Shown piece by piece: positions 53,208 to 61,806 of a stretch of 64,000 bases of DNA. Numbering within the stretch: the first letter of the stretch is position 1; every line of letters starts with the position of its first letter. Source of the DNA: Janthinobacterium rivuli. GTDB lineage: Bacteria > Pseudomonadota > Gammaproteobacteria > Burkholderiales > Burkholderiaceae_D. The stretch covers positions 186,001 to 250,000 of the forward strand of contig NZ_WFLJ01000009.1 in assembly GCF_009208735.1 (NCBI RefSeq), read 5' to 3'. The position numbers and the translations under genes were made by a program. The notes under the pieces were generated by a model that worked only from the letters and a program-made list of their open reading frames with translations, made no database searches and was not told the DNA's origin.

Positions 53208-53253
53208 CAGTCCGCTTTCGTTTGCATTGTTACTTAAACGTAAAGATGTGACA

Positions 53254-54675
53254 TTAACGTGTTGCTGGCCGATCTGCCACTATTTTCGGCGTAATAAACA
53301 CCATCAGTTCCGTTTTTTCTTGACTGCGGCCCGTGCTGCGGAAAAAAACACCGAGCACGGGGATGTCGCCAAGAATCGGCACCTTGCTGTCCGTACCCCG
53401 TTCCGATTGCTGATAGATGCCGCCCAGCACCACCGTGCCGCCGTCCTCCACCATCACCTGCGTGCGCACGTGCTTGGTGTCGATGGCGAAGCCGGAACGG
53501 GTTTCCTGGCCCACGCTGTCCTTGTTGACGTCCACTTCCAGCACCACATTGCCGTCCGGCGTGATCTGCGGCGTCACTTCGAGGCGCAGATTCGCCTTGC
53601 GGAAGGTGATCGACGTGGCGCCGCTGCTGGTGGCCACCTGGTACGGCAGTTCGATGCCCTGCTCGATCAGCGCCAGCACCTTGTCGGCCGTCACCACGCG
53701 AGGGCTGGAAATGATCTTGCCCCTGCCATCCGCTTCCAGTGCCGACAGTTCCAGGTTCAAAAAGCGGTTGGCGGCCGCCGAAAACAGGCTCAGGGCGAAA
53801 CTGGCCGGCTGCAAGCCATTGATGCTGGCGGCCGGCAAGTTGACGAATTGCGTATTCGGCACGAAGGCGCCGCTGCCTGCCACCGTTTGCCCCGTCGCCT
53901 CGCCCACGCCCTGATAGCTGCCGCCGATGGCCGCGCGGCGCCCGCTGCCGCCCAGGGAAAAGCCGGGCAGCTGGCCCGCCGCCAGGCGCTGGTCCGTAAA
54001 ACCCAGGCGCGCGCCCAGGTTGCGGCTGAAACTGTCGTTCGCCTCGACGATGCGCGCCTCGATCATCACTTGTCGCGTAGCAATATCTGTCTTGGCGATC
54101 AGCTGCCGGATCTGTTCCAGGCGCGCCGGCACGTCGGTGACGAACAGCTGGTTGGTGCGCGGCTCGATCAGCACGCTGCCACGGCGCGACAGCAAGCGGC
54201 TGCGCCCTTCCCCCGCATCGAGACCGAACACGGTGCGGAATGCTTCGGCCTTCTGGTAATTGAGCTGGAAGATGGCCGATTGCAGCGGTTCCAGCTCGGC
54301 GATCTGCGCGCGCGTTTCGAGCTCCAGCTTTTCGCGCGCCAGCATTTCCTCGCGCGGCGCGATCCACAGCACGTTGCCGTTGCGCCGCATGTCGAGGCCC
54401 TTGGCCTGCAGCAGCACGTCGAGCGCCTGGTCCCACGGCAAGTCGCGCAGGCGCAGGGTCACATTGCCCGCCACGCTGTCGCTGGCGATGATGTTTTGCC
54501 CAGACGCATCGGCCAGGATGTGCAGGGCGGCGCGCACGCCCACGTTCTGGAAATCGACGGAAATCTTCTCGCCAGCGTACAAGCGCGGGGCCGACACGTG
54601 TACCACGGCTTCCTGGGCCAGGCCGTCGGCATGCAGACACAGCATGGCGGCCACGAGCATGCGGCGCGGCCTCAT
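53254..54675 (-). CDS. pilQ: Type IV pilus secretin PilQ, short form without AMIN domains
   Basis: 473 aa. After a signal peptide (cut near ADGLA, residue 20) it enters directly at the N0/STN domain (YAGEKISVDFQNVGVRAALH, NVTLRLRDLPWDQALDVLLQ), then N1 (FVTDVPARLEQIRQLIAKTD) and the secretin core (VMIEARIVEANDSFSRNLGA, SSPRVVTADKVLALIEQG, VMVEDGGTVVLGGIYQ, VPILGDIPVLGVFF). Typical PilQ has ~700 aa with two AMIN peptidoglycan-binding domains ahead of N0; they are absent. The start overlaps the pilOP stop (ATGA). A longer pseudo-frame on the same strand is a shadow. Confidence 0.9.
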   Translation of the reverse strand: MRPRRMLVAAMLCLHADGLAQEAVVHVSAPRLYAGEKISVDFQNVGVRAALHILADASGQNIIASDSVAGNVTLRLRDLPWDQALDVLLQAKGLDMRRNGNVLWIAPREEMLAREKLELETRAQIAELEPLQSAIFQLNYQKAEAFRTVFGLDAGEGRSRLLSRRGSVLIEPRTNQLFVTDVPARLEQIRQLIAKTDIATRQVMIEARIVEANDSFSRNLGARLGFTDQRLAAGQLPGFSLGGSGRRAAIGGSYQGVGEATGQTVAGSGAFVPNTQFVNLPAASINGLQPASFALSLFSAAANRFLNLELSALEADGRGKIISSPRVVTADKVLALIEQGIELPYQVATSSGATSITFRKANLRLEVTPQITPDGNVVLEVDVNKDSVGQETRSGFAIDTKHVRTQVMVEDGGTVVLGGIYQQSERGTDSKVPILGDIPVLGVFFRSTGRSQEKTELMVFITPKIVADRPATR

Positions 54676-55703
54676 GGCGCCGCCTCGGGCAGGCTGGCCT
54701 TTGCCCCCGTCACTTGCAAGGCCAGGCTGCCGCGCCGCTCGCGCCAGGGACCATCGGCCTCGCGCAACAATTCACGGTACTGCACGGCCTGTTGACTGAT
54801 GTCCGTCACCACGCCGTGGTCTTGCCCCAGATACTGGCCCACCGCCACCCGGTACACGCGCTGGCCCGCCAGCAGCAACGCGCTCAGGCGACCGTCCTGT
54901 TGCACGCTGCCGACCATGCTGATGCCCGGCAAGGCCACGCTTTCCAGCGGTTCGCGCACGCGGCGCGGGTCGGGCCCCGCCACAGCGCCCCGCTGCCCCG
55001 GCGCACCGGCCGGCGGCAAGGCAGCAAAAGGATCGGCCAGGGCGGCGGCCGCATAAGAGTACGGCGCGACAGCGGCAAGCGGACGCCATGCCGGCGCGGC
55101 GGCTGGCGCATCCGCTTTGGGCGCCAGAGCCGCTTGCGCCGCCAGCTCCCCCGCTGCGGGCAAGCGATACGATTGCAGCACGGCGTCGAGGGTCAGCAGA
55201 CGATCCTTGCCGAGGGTCAAGGCCAGTTCGTGCACCGTGACGATGCGCGGCAGGCGCGCCAGGTCCGCCAGCAGCGCGCCCATGGCGTGATAGCCGCCGC
55301 GCAACTGTATCGCGATCGGCAAGGCGACATACGGCGCCTGCGGTCGGGCCGCGCCCGGCTTGAACAGGGAAAATTGCAGCCCGCGCGACTGACCTGCGTC
55401 ATTAATCTGCGTCAACAGCAGCGCCATCGCTTGCTGGTCGGGCAGTTGCTGTTCCAGCAAGGCCAGCTCGGCGCCGGCCTGGCGCTGCTGTGCGCGCCAT
55501 TGCGGCAACTGCGTCGCCCTGGCCTGCGCCGACAGATGGGCGGCGCGCAAGCGGGCCTGCTCGCCTTGCGCCACCTGCAGGGCCGCACGCAGTCCATCGA
55601 GCCACGCCAGGTGCAGCAGGGCCGCCACCAGCGTAGCGGCCAGGGCGGCGCAAGCGAGGCGCGCAGGTAGCGGCCACAGCGACGCGGTCTTCAAGCTCAG
55701 CAT
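54672..55703 (-). CDS. PilO-PilP fusion protein of the type IV pilus alignment complex
   Basis: 343 aa. The N-terminal part (residues 1-190) is PilO: one membrane helix (about 12-32), a coiled coil and a ferredoxin-like domain (LLTQINDAGQSRGLQFSLFK, LRGGYHAMGALLADLARLPR, IVTVHELAL). After an Ala/Pro linker, the C-terminal part (about 215-343) is PilP: YAAAALADPFAALPP, DPRRVREPLESVALPGISMV, VYRVAVGQYLGQDHGVVTDI. PilP is normally a separate lipoprotein that binds PilQ; here its lipid anchor is replaced by the PilO helix. The ATG at 55703 has AGGAGG seven bases ahead. No stop or frameshift is seen between the parts. Confidence 0.85.
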   Translation of the reverse strand: MLSLKTASLWPLPARLACAALAATLVAALLHLAWLDGLRAALQVAQGEQARLRAAHLSAQARATQLPQWRAQQRQAGAELALLEQQLPDQQAMALLLTQINDAGQSRGLQFSLFKPGAARPQAPYVALPIAIQLRGGYHAMGALLADLARLPRIVTVHELALTLGKDRLLTLDAVLQSYRLPAAGELAAQAALAPKADAPAAAPAWRPLAAVAPYSYAAAALADPFAALPPAGAPGQRGAVAGPDPRRVREPLESVALPGISMVGSVQQDGRLSALLLAGQRVYRVAVGQYLGQDHGVVTDISQQAVQYRELLREADGPWRERRGSLALQVTGAKASLPEAAP

Positions 55704-55718
55704 GATCAACCTCCTGGA

Positions 55719-56267
55719 TTAGGGTGCCAAAGCCAGCCGTACCGTCCATTCCACGGCGCCATCGGCCGCGCCGCGCACTTCCACCAATGCCGGGCGGGAC
55801 CAGGGCGCCGCCTGCTCCAGCGCCAGCAGCAGTGCCGCGACCTTGTCCTGCGACACGGCCTGCCCCTGCAAGCGCACCATTGCTGTTTCCTGGCGCACGC
55901 TATGCAAGGTCACGCCGGCCGGCATCGCCCGGGCCAGCGCGTCCAGCATGCGCACCCAGGCATTGCGCTGCTCCTGCAAACGGGCCATGGCCTGCTGGCG
56001 CAGCAACAGCGCCGCCGTTTCGCCCCGCACCCGCTTGCCGCTGGCGAGGACGGCATCGACTTGCTGCATGGCACTGCGCCAGCCCTCCTGGCGGCGCAGC
56101 TGCGCGTCGAGCTGGTGTTGCAGCCAGGCGCCCGTCGCCAGGGCCAGCAGCAATCCCAGCAGCGCCCCGCCCGCCAGTTGCCACAGCAACAGCTGAATTC
56201 GCCGGCGTCGTGCCGCCTGGCGATATGGCAACAGGTTGATGCGTTGCACTTGCGTCAGGCGCATCAT
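55719..56267 (-). CDS. pilN: Type IV pilus inner-membrane protein PilN
   Basis: 182 aa. The N-terminal cytoplasmic motif INLLPYR (residues 10-16), which docks into PilM, is intact. One membrane helix (about 26-48: LLLWQLAGGALLGLLLALAT) is followed by a coiled coil and a ferredoxin-like periplasmic domain (RMLDALARAMPAGVTLHSVR, VRLQGQAVSQDKVAALLLAL). Its start overlaps the pilM TGA. It is 15 bp ahead of pilOP. Confidence 0.9.
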   Translation of the reverse strand: MMRLTQVQRINLLPYRQAARRRRIQLLLWQLAGGALLGLLLALATGAWLQHQLDAQLRRQEGWRSAMQQVDAVLASGKRVRGETAALLLRQQAMARLQEQRNAWVRMLDALARAMPAGVTLHSVRQETAMVRLQGQAVSQDKVAALLLALEQAAPWSRPALVEVRGAADGAVEWTVRLALAP

Positions 56268-56905
56268 CGGGCGTACCGGTGCAAGGCCAGGCCCCAGGCC
56301 AGCTGGTAGGGCACGCCACCGTCGGGCAAGACTTGCCAGCCCCCCTGCGCGAGCGCCGCCTGCAAGGCCAGCGCCTCGCTATCCATGACGACGGCCAGCA
56401 AGCCCGCCGCCGTCGCCGCCTCGATACGGCGCAGCACGCTGGCGCGCCGCGCCGCCACCAGCAACACCTCGACCTCCTTGCCTGGCGCTCCGGCCAGCGG
56501 CGGCGTGGGGCCGAGAATGAAGAAATCCAGGCTGGCGTCTTCCAGCGCAAACGGCATGTATTGCGCCGCTTCCAGTTCCACGAGGATTTCCAGCTGTTCC
56601 TCCGGCAATCCGGCGGGCAGACGGAGCGCATGCGTGATCAGGGCCGTGGCCGGCATGGCCAGCGCCACCCGCGTGCAGGCGCTGCCACTGTCGCGGTGGG
56701 CCTGGCGCAAGGCATCGGCCAGGCCCGCCATGTCCTCGACATTGCCCTCCAATATCACGCCGGGGGCCAGCGCGGCGGCGCCGCAATGCCGGCACGACAG
56801 TTTTCCCCGCCGGCGCCTCAACTCCACCATGCGCACGGCATCGTCCGCGATATCGACGCCCAGCAAGCCGATGCCAAGAAAATTGCTGACGGACATGTTT
56901 TTCAT
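56264..56905 (-). CDS. pilM: PilM with the middle of the actin-like fold missing
   Basis: 213 aa versus about 350 in the family. Residues 1-185 follow PilM: GIGLLGVDIADDAVRMVELR (phosphate-1 site), VALAMPATALITHALRLPAG, ELEAAQYMPFALEDASLDFF and VEVLLVAARRASVLRRIEAA, then VVMDSEALALQ. The final residues, VPYQLAWGLALHRYAR, align with the usual C-terminal ACGLALR end. About 140 aa between (second actin subdomain, phosphate-2 and adenosine motifs) are missing in frame. A CRHC motif near residue 38 is unusual. Its stop overlaps the pilN start, so the short form is the translated product, not an obvious frameshift. ATP binding is doubtful. Confidence 0.82.
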   Translation of the reverse strand: MKNMSVSNFLGIGLLGVDIADDAVRMVELRRRRGKLSCRHCGAAALAPGVILEGNVEDMAGLADALRQAHRDSGSACTRVALAMPATALITHALRLPAGLPEEQLEILVELEAAQYMPFALEDASLDFFILGPTPPLAGAPGKEVEVLLVAARRASVLRRIEAATAAGLLAVVMDSEALALQAALAQGGWQVLPDGGVPYQLAWGLALHRYAR

Positions 56906-57135
56906 GGAGAAACGTGAGCGTGGGAGGAGTGAGCGCCATCCGAAAGCCTAGTCCCGGCAGCGCTGGCTTGTAAATGGATTTCACGCCGGAGCCTGCGGCG
57001 TGCGGCGCCTATCTTGCCGGGCCCTGATCTGGCGCAGAATAATTGTTACCAAATCCTGGTTGCCAGCGGGCCAATACACGCTTATATAGAGTATCGGCAA
57101 GTTCCGACTGTCCCCCCGGCAAGCGCCACGGCGCG

Positions 57136-57163
57136 CTGCCACCCCGGCAAGCTCGCTTATAAT
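57136..57163 (+). promoter_or_regulatory. Predicted promoter of the PBP1A gene
   Basis: -10 TATAAT (57158-57163) is perfect; the -35 CTGCCA (57136-57141) is weak, with a 16-bp spacer. Transcription would start about 25-30 bp before the ATG. The 292-bp pilM/mrcA divergent region also holds four CGGCAAG copies (57095, 57117, 57145 and one inverted at 57013). Confidence 0.5.
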
Positions 57164-57197
57164 TGGCCGGCATAATTAACCGAAAGACATACGACGC

Positions 57198-59543
57198 ATG
57201 ACATCTTCAAAATCCGCCGCCCCCGCTGGCTCGAAGCCGCCCGCCAAGGGCAGCAAACCCAAACGTTTCCTGCTGATGGCCCTGGTATCGCTGCTGGGCC
57301 TGGGCATCGTCGGCGTCTTGCTGGTGGTCTTTGGCCTGGCCATGGCCTATCCGAACCTGCCGGCGCTCGATACCCTGACCGATTACAAGCCAAAGATGCC
57401 GCTGCGCGTGTTCACGTCCGACAGTGTGCTGATCGGCGAGTTCGGCGAAGAGCGGCGCAACATGGTGCACATCAAGGATATTCCCGATGTCATGAAGAAA
57501 GCCGTGCTGGCCATCGAAGATGACCGCTTCTATGAACATGGCGGCGTCGATTACCTGGGCATCACGCGCGCGGCGCTGCACAACCTGACGGGCGGTGCCA
57601 AGCAAGGCGCCTCGACCATCACGCAACAGGTGGCGCGCAACTTCTTCCTGTCCAGCGAACAGACCTTGAAACGCAAGGCATATGAAGTCTTGCTGGCCTG
57701 GAAGATCGAGAAAAACCTCAGCAAGGACCAGATCCTCGAAGTGTATATGAACCAGATTTATCTGGGACAGCGCGCCTACGGCTTCGCCTCGGCCGCGCAA
57801 ATCTATTTCGGCAAGAATATCCAGGACCTGACCGTGGCCGAAGCGGCCATGCTGGCCGGCTTGCCGAAGGCGCCGTCCGCCTACAATCCCGTCGTCAATC
57901 CGAAACGCGCGCGCATGCGCCAGCAATACATCCTGCAGCGCATGGCACAGCTGGGCTACATCACGCCGGCGCAATACGAAGAAGCGAAAAATGAAGAGCT
58001 GAAAGTGAAAACCGACAGCAGCGCCTTCGGCGTGCACGCGGAATACGTGTCGGAAATGGCGCGCCAGCTCGTCTACGAGCAATTCAAGGAAGATACCTAT
58101 ACGCGCGGCCTGAACGTCTACACCACCATCACCAAGGCCGACCAGGACGCCGCCTACATCGCCTTGCGCAAGGGCGTGATGGATTACGAGAAACGCCACG
58201 GTTACCGCGGCCCGGAAGCCTACATCGAGATTCCAAAAACCAAGGCCGAAGCGGATGACGCGATCGAAACGGAACTGGCCGACCATCCGGACAGCGACGA
58301 CATCATCGCCGCCATGGTGCTGCAAGCGTCGCCCAAGTCCTTGCAGGCAGTCACCTCGGCCGGCGAGGAAATCACCATTACCGGCCCCGGCCTGACCTTC
58401 GGCGCGGCCTGGCTGTCGGAAAAAGCGGCGCCGAACCGCCGCATCAAGCGCGGCGCCGTGATCCGCGTCATGCAGGAGGGCAATGCCTGGGTCTTGACGC
58501 AGATGCCGGAAGTGCAATCGGCGTTCGTCTCGGCCAGCACCACGGACGGCGCCATCCGCGCCATGGTGGGCGGCTTCGATTACAACCGCAACAAGTTCAA
58601 CCACGTCACGCAGGCGTGGCGCCAGCCCGGTTCCGCCTTCAAGCCCTTCATCTATTCCGCCTCGCTGGAACGGGGCCTGTCGCCGGCCACCATCATCAAC
58701 GATGCGCCGATTTCATTTGACGCGGGCCAGACGGGCGGCCAGGCGTGGGAACCGAAGAACTACGACAGCAAATACGATGGTCCGATGACCATGCGCAAGG
58801 GTCTGATGAAATCGAAAAACATGATTTCCATCCGCATCCTGCACAAGATCGGCGCCAAGTACGGCCAGGAATACGCGACGCGTTTCGGCTTTGACGCGGA
58901 CAAGAACCCGCCCTACCTGACCCTGGCCCTGGGCGCCGGCAACGTGACGCCGCTGCAGATGGCGGGCGCGTATGCCGTGTTCGCCAACGGCGGCTACAAG
59001 ATCAACCCGTATCTGATCGCCAAGGTGACCGATAGCGATGGCAATATCCTGTCGCAAGCCAAGCCGGACCTGGCGGGCGAGGAAGCCAACCGTGTCATCG
59101 ACGAGCGCAACGCCTTCATGATGAACAGCATGCTCAACGACGTCGTGCGCTTCGGCACGGCGAACAAGGCCATGGCCTTGAAGCGCCCTGACCTGGCCGG
59201 CAAGACGGGCACGACCAACGATTCCATCGACGCGTGGTTCGCCGGCTACCAGGCCAAGCTGGTGGGCATCGCCTGGATCGGCTACGACCAGCCGCGCAAC
59301 CTGGGCAACCGGGAAACGGGCGGCGGCCTGGCCTTGCCGATCTGGATCAGCTACATGGCGAAAGCCCTGAAAAGCATTCCCGTCGAGGAACGCGCCGTGC
59401 CGGAAGGCCTGATCCACGTGGGCGACGAGTATTACTATGCGGAAAATCCACCGGGCACGGGCGTGGGCAGCCTGGAAGGCGCCGCGCGCGGCACGCCGGA
59501 GGAAGAGAAAGCCAAGGAAGCCGTGAAAAATGAATTGTTTTAA
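57198..59543 (+). CDS. mrcA: Penicillin-binding protein 1A (bifunctional glycosyltransferase/transpeptidase)
   Basis: 781 aa. A basic cytoplasmic N-terminus and one membrane helix (about 24-50) lead to a GT51 domain (AIEDDRFYEHGGVDYLGITR, GASTITQQVARNFFL, EVYMNQIYLGQRAYGF), an OB-like insert and a transpeptidase domain with SxxK in PGSAFKPFIYSAS, SxN in KSKNMISIR and GKTGTTND. It polymerises and cross-links peptidoglycan. It is divergent from pilM, the conserved proteobacterial arrangement. The C-terminus is acidic, with no added domain. A strong terminator follows. Confidence 0.96.
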   Translation: MTSSKSAAPAGSKPPAKGSKPKRFLLMALVSLLGLGIVGVLLVVFGLAMAYPNLPALDTLTDYKPKMPLRVFTSDSVLIGEFGEERRNMVHIKDIPDVMKKAVLAIEDDRFYEHGGVDYLGITRAALHNLTGGAKQGASTITQQVARNFFLSSEQTLKRKAYEVLLAWKIEKNLSKDQILEVYMNQIYLGQRAYGFASAAQIYFGKNIQDLTVAEAAMLAGLPKAPSAYNPVVNPKRARMRQQYILQRMAQLGYITPAQYEEAKNEELKVKTDSSAFGVHAEYVSEMARQLVYEQFKEDTYTRGLNVYTTITKADQDAAYIALRKGVMDYEKRHGYRGPEAYIEIPKTKAEADDAIETELADHPDSDDIIAAMVLQASPKSLQAVTSAGEEITITGPGLTFGAAWLSEKAAPNRRIKRGAVIRVMQEGNAWVLTQMPEVQSAFVSASTTDGAIRAMVGGFDYNRNKFNHVTQAWRQPGSAFKPFIYSASLERGLSPATIINDAPISFDAGQTGGQAWEPKNYDSKYDGPMTMRKGLMKSKNMISIRILHKIGAKYGQEYATRFGFDADKNPPYLTLALGAGNVTPLQMAGAYAVFANGGYKINPYLIAKVTDSDGNILSQAKPDLAGEEANRVIDERNAFMMNSMLNDVVRFGTANKAMALKRPDLAGKTGTTNDSIDAWFAGYQAKLVGIAWIGYDQPRNLGNRETGGGLALPIWISYMAKALKSIPVEERAVPEGLIHVGDEYYYAENPPGTGVGSLEGAARGTPEEEKAKEAVKNELF

Positions 59544-59556
59544 GCGGTAATCATGC

Positions 59557-59589
59557 AAAAAGGGCGGACTGAACAGTCTGCCCTTTTTT
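59557..59589. terminator. Bidirectional terminator between mrcA and cyaY
   Basis: AGGGCGGACT (59561-59570) pairs with AGTCTGCCCT (59575-59584), one G-T wobble, around a 4-nt loop. It is flanked by AAAA upstream and six T downstream, serving the plus-strand mrcA and the minus-strand cyaY. Confidence 0.88.
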
Positions 59590-59609
59590 ATTGCGCGCGG
59601 CTAAAACAA

Positions 59610-59939
59610 TTACTTCAGTACCACGGGCGCACCCGCCTGCTCGCTGGCCATGCTGGACAGGGCCGCAAACAGTTCGGAGCCGTCGCGCGTATTGATCCAC
59701 TCGTCGCCAACGCGCTTGTAGTGAAAGCCGCCGGAACGGGCCGCCACCCACATTTCTCGCATGGGGGCCTGGCTATTGACGATAATTTTCGTGCCGTTAT
59801 CGATGAATTCGATTTCCAGCACATTGCCGCTGCGGCTGCATTCGACGTCGAGCACGTCTTCATCGTTCAGCCGGTCCAGCGCCGCCTCGATCTGGGTCAG
59901 GGTGGCTTCGGCCAGGGCCAGGAATTCCGATTCGCTCAT
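59610..59939 (-). CDS. cyaY: Frataxin-like iron-sulfur assembly protein CyaY
   Basis: 109 aa. It starts MSESEFLALAEATLTQIEAA with the acidic helix 1 (LDRLNDEDVLDVE) that binds iron, followed by beta-strands VLEIEFIDNGTKIIVNSQAP, MREMWVAARSGGFHYKRVGD and WINTRDGSELFAALSSMA. CyaY regulates IscS-dependent Fe-S cluster assembly. The ATG at 59939 is preferred to one four codons upstream. It is divergent from lptM, a pairing common in betaproteobacteria. Confidence 0.95.
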   Translation of the reverse strand: MSESEFLALAEATLTQIEAALDRLNDEDVLDVECSRSGNVLEIEFIDNGTKIIVNSQAPMREMWVAARSGGFHYKRVGDEWINTRDGSELFAALSSMASEQAGAPVVLK

Positions 59940-59979
59940 GCTACACTCCAAAGATCTTAATCAAACCGTGATTCTAATC

Positions 59980-60162
59980 GTGAAGTCATCCTCAGCGTTT
60001 TATATCGGCATTGCCATTGTGGTCTCTAGCGTCCTGGCCGGCTGCGGCCAGCCCGGTCCCCTGTACCTGCCCAAGCCGCCAGCGGCCAAGGGCGCACCGG
60101 CCAAAGGCCCCGTCGAACCGGCGCCCGTGCCGCCGCCACCGGTCATCGTGCCGGCCACCTAA
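59980..60162 (+). CDS. lptM: LptM (YifL-type) small lipoprotein, GTG start
   Basis: 60 aa. The signal VKSSSAFYIGIAIVVSSVLAGC has lipobox LAGC. The invariant LptM core GCGQPGPLYLP follows directly, then a Pro/Ala-rich tail. LptM helps LptD acquire its correct disulfides. The GTG at 59980 fits family length; another GTG four codons upstream is possible. It is often followed by lysA, but here the next gene is msrQ on the other strand, and the stops of lptM and msrQ overlap by 4 bp. Confidence 0.85.
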   Translation: MKSSSAFYIGIAIVVSSVLAGCGQPGPLYLPKPPAAKGAPAKGPVEPAPVPPPPVIVPAT

Positions 60163-60812
60163 ACGGAACGCACCGAGGTGGCGACATGCGCCGCCCTGGC
60201 GCTTTTGACTCGCTTGCTCCAGGCGAAATACACGCGAATTAACAGCAGTACCGCGACGATGGCACCGAATAGTATCGGTTGCGCGAAATTGTGCTTGCCC
60301 GCCTTCATCCACCAGAAGTGCAGGATGCCCAGCGGTGCGATAACATAGATCAGCCGGTGCAGCCACTGCCAGCGCTTGCCCCCCAGGCTTTTCACCATGC
60401 CGTTCGTGCTCGTCACGGCCAGCGGAATGAGCAGCACGAAGGCGATGAAGCCCACCGTGATGAACGGGCGCTTGAGCACATCCTTCCACATTTCCTGCAC
60501 ATCAAAGAAGTGATCGAACCATAAGAAAGTGGTGAAGTGCAATGTCGCGTAGAAAAACGCGAACAGGCCCAGCATGCGCCGCAGCTTGATCAGCCAATTC
60601 CACTGCGTGAAGCGCCGCAAAGGCGTGACCGCCAGGCTGATGCACAAGAAATACAGGGTCCAGTCGCCCGTGCCGCGCGTGATGAATTCCAGCGGCTCCA
60701 CCAACTGCCCCGTGTACGTCAGCCAGACCATGCGTGCGAACGGCAGCAGCGCCAGCAGGAAGATCAGGCTTTTCAGCAGCGACAGCTGTTTGCTCGTGGG
60801 GTTGATGGCCAT
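60159..60812 (-). CDS. msrQ: Heme-binding membrane subunit MsrQ
   Basis: 217 aa, six membrane segments of the ferric-reductase-like (YedZ) family. Histidine-containing helices include LGLFAFFYATLHFTTFLWFD and LHRLIYVIAPLGILHFWW; LYFLCISLAVTPLRRFTQW is typical. It passes electrons from the quinone pool to MsrP. It is 9 bp downstream of msrP. Confidence 0.94.
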   Translation of the reverse strand: MAINPTSKQLSLLKSLIFLLALLPFARMVWLTYTGQLVEPLEFITRGTGDWTLYFLCISLAVTPLRRFTQWNWLIKLRRMLGLFAFFYATLHFTTFLWFDHFFDVQEMWKDVLKRPFITVGFIAFVLLIPLAVTSTNGMVKSLGGKRWQWLHRLIYVIAPLGILHFWWMKAGKHNFAQPILFGAIVAVLLLIRVYFAWSKRVKSARAAHVATSVRSV

Positions 60813-60821
60813 GGTCTGTCC

Positions 60822-61799
60822 TTAAAAGAATTTCTTCAGGTCCATGCCCGTATACAGCGAGGCCACGTCGTTGTAGCCGTTGAACATCAGGGTCTTGCGC
60901 TTGCGCGTGAGAAAACCGTCTTCGCCGATGCGCCGCTCGGAAGCTTGTGACCAGCGCGGATGATCGACGTTCGGGTTCACGTTCGAGTAAAAACCGTATT
61001 CGGACGGCGCCGACAGGTTCCAGGACGTGCGCGGCTGTTCCTTGACGAAACGGATCTTGACGATGGATTTGGCGGACTTGAAACCATATTTCCACGGTAA
61101 CACCATGCGCACGGGCGCGCCATTCTGGTTGGGCAAGGTTTCGCCATACATGCCCAGGGTCAGCAACGCCAGCGGATGGTTCGCTTCGTCGATGCGCAAG
61201 CCTTCCGTATACGGCCACTGCAGCACGCGGCTGCCCACGCCAGGCATCTGTTTCTTGTCGGCCAGGGTGATGAATTCCACGTACTTGGCATTGCCCGTCG
61301 GCTCGACCTTCTTGATAATTTCCGAGAAGGAGTAACCGACCCACGGGATGACCATCGACCAGCCCTCCACGCAACGCAGCCGGTACACGCGCTCTTCCAG
61401 CGGCGCCAGCTTCAACAAGGCATCGAGGTCCAGGGTCATCGGCTTTTTCACTTCGCCTTCGATGCTGACCGTCCACGGCCGCGTGCGCAAGGTGCCCGCG
61501 TTTTGCGCCGGGTCGCTCTTGTCCGTGCCGAATTCGTAGAAATTGTTGTAGCTGGTGGCGTCTTTATAGGCCGTCTGCTTTTCCAGCGCCGAATAGGCGG
61601 GATTGAGTTTGGCAGCCAGCTTGGGATTCGTGCCTTGCGCGAAGGCTTCGCGGCTGGCCATTTCCAGCAAGGCTGCGCTGGACATCGAGCCCAGCGCCAC
61701 TTGCTTGATGAAGCTGCGACGCGATTCGAACACGGCGCGTGGCGTGATTTCGGAAGAATACGGCAACTCAATGCCGTTGGGACTGCGCTTGATCAACAT
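60822..61799 (-). CDS. msrP: Periplasmic methionine sulfoxide reductase catalytic subunit MsrP
   Basis: 325 aa. The Tat signal [13 protein letters not shown] is near residue 26. The molybdopterin ligand Cys is in [15 protein letters not shown] (about residue 144), with [18 protein letters not shown] and [19 protein letters not shown] at the end. MsrP repairs oxidised Met in envelope proteins, with MsrQ as electron donor. GGAG lies a few bases ahead of the start, inside a potential stem (61807-61849). Confidence 0.95.
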   Translation of the reverse strand: MLIKRSPNGIELPYSSEITPRAVFESRRSFIKQVALGSMSSAALLEMASREAFAQGTNPKLAAKLNPAYSALEKQTAYKDATSYNNFYEFGTDKSDPAQNAGTLRTRPWTVSIEGEVKKPMTLDLDALLKLAPLEERVYRLRCVEGWSMVIPWVGYSFSEIIKKVEPTGNAKYVEFITLADKKQMPGVGSRVLQWPYTEGLRIDEANHPLALLTLGMYGETLPNQNGAPVRMVLPWKYGFKSAKSIVKIRFVKEQPRTSWNLSAPSEYGFYSNVNPNVDHPRWSQASERRIGEDGFLTRKRKTLMFNGYNDVASLYTGMDLKKFF

Positions 61800-61806
61800 G
61801 GCGGCT

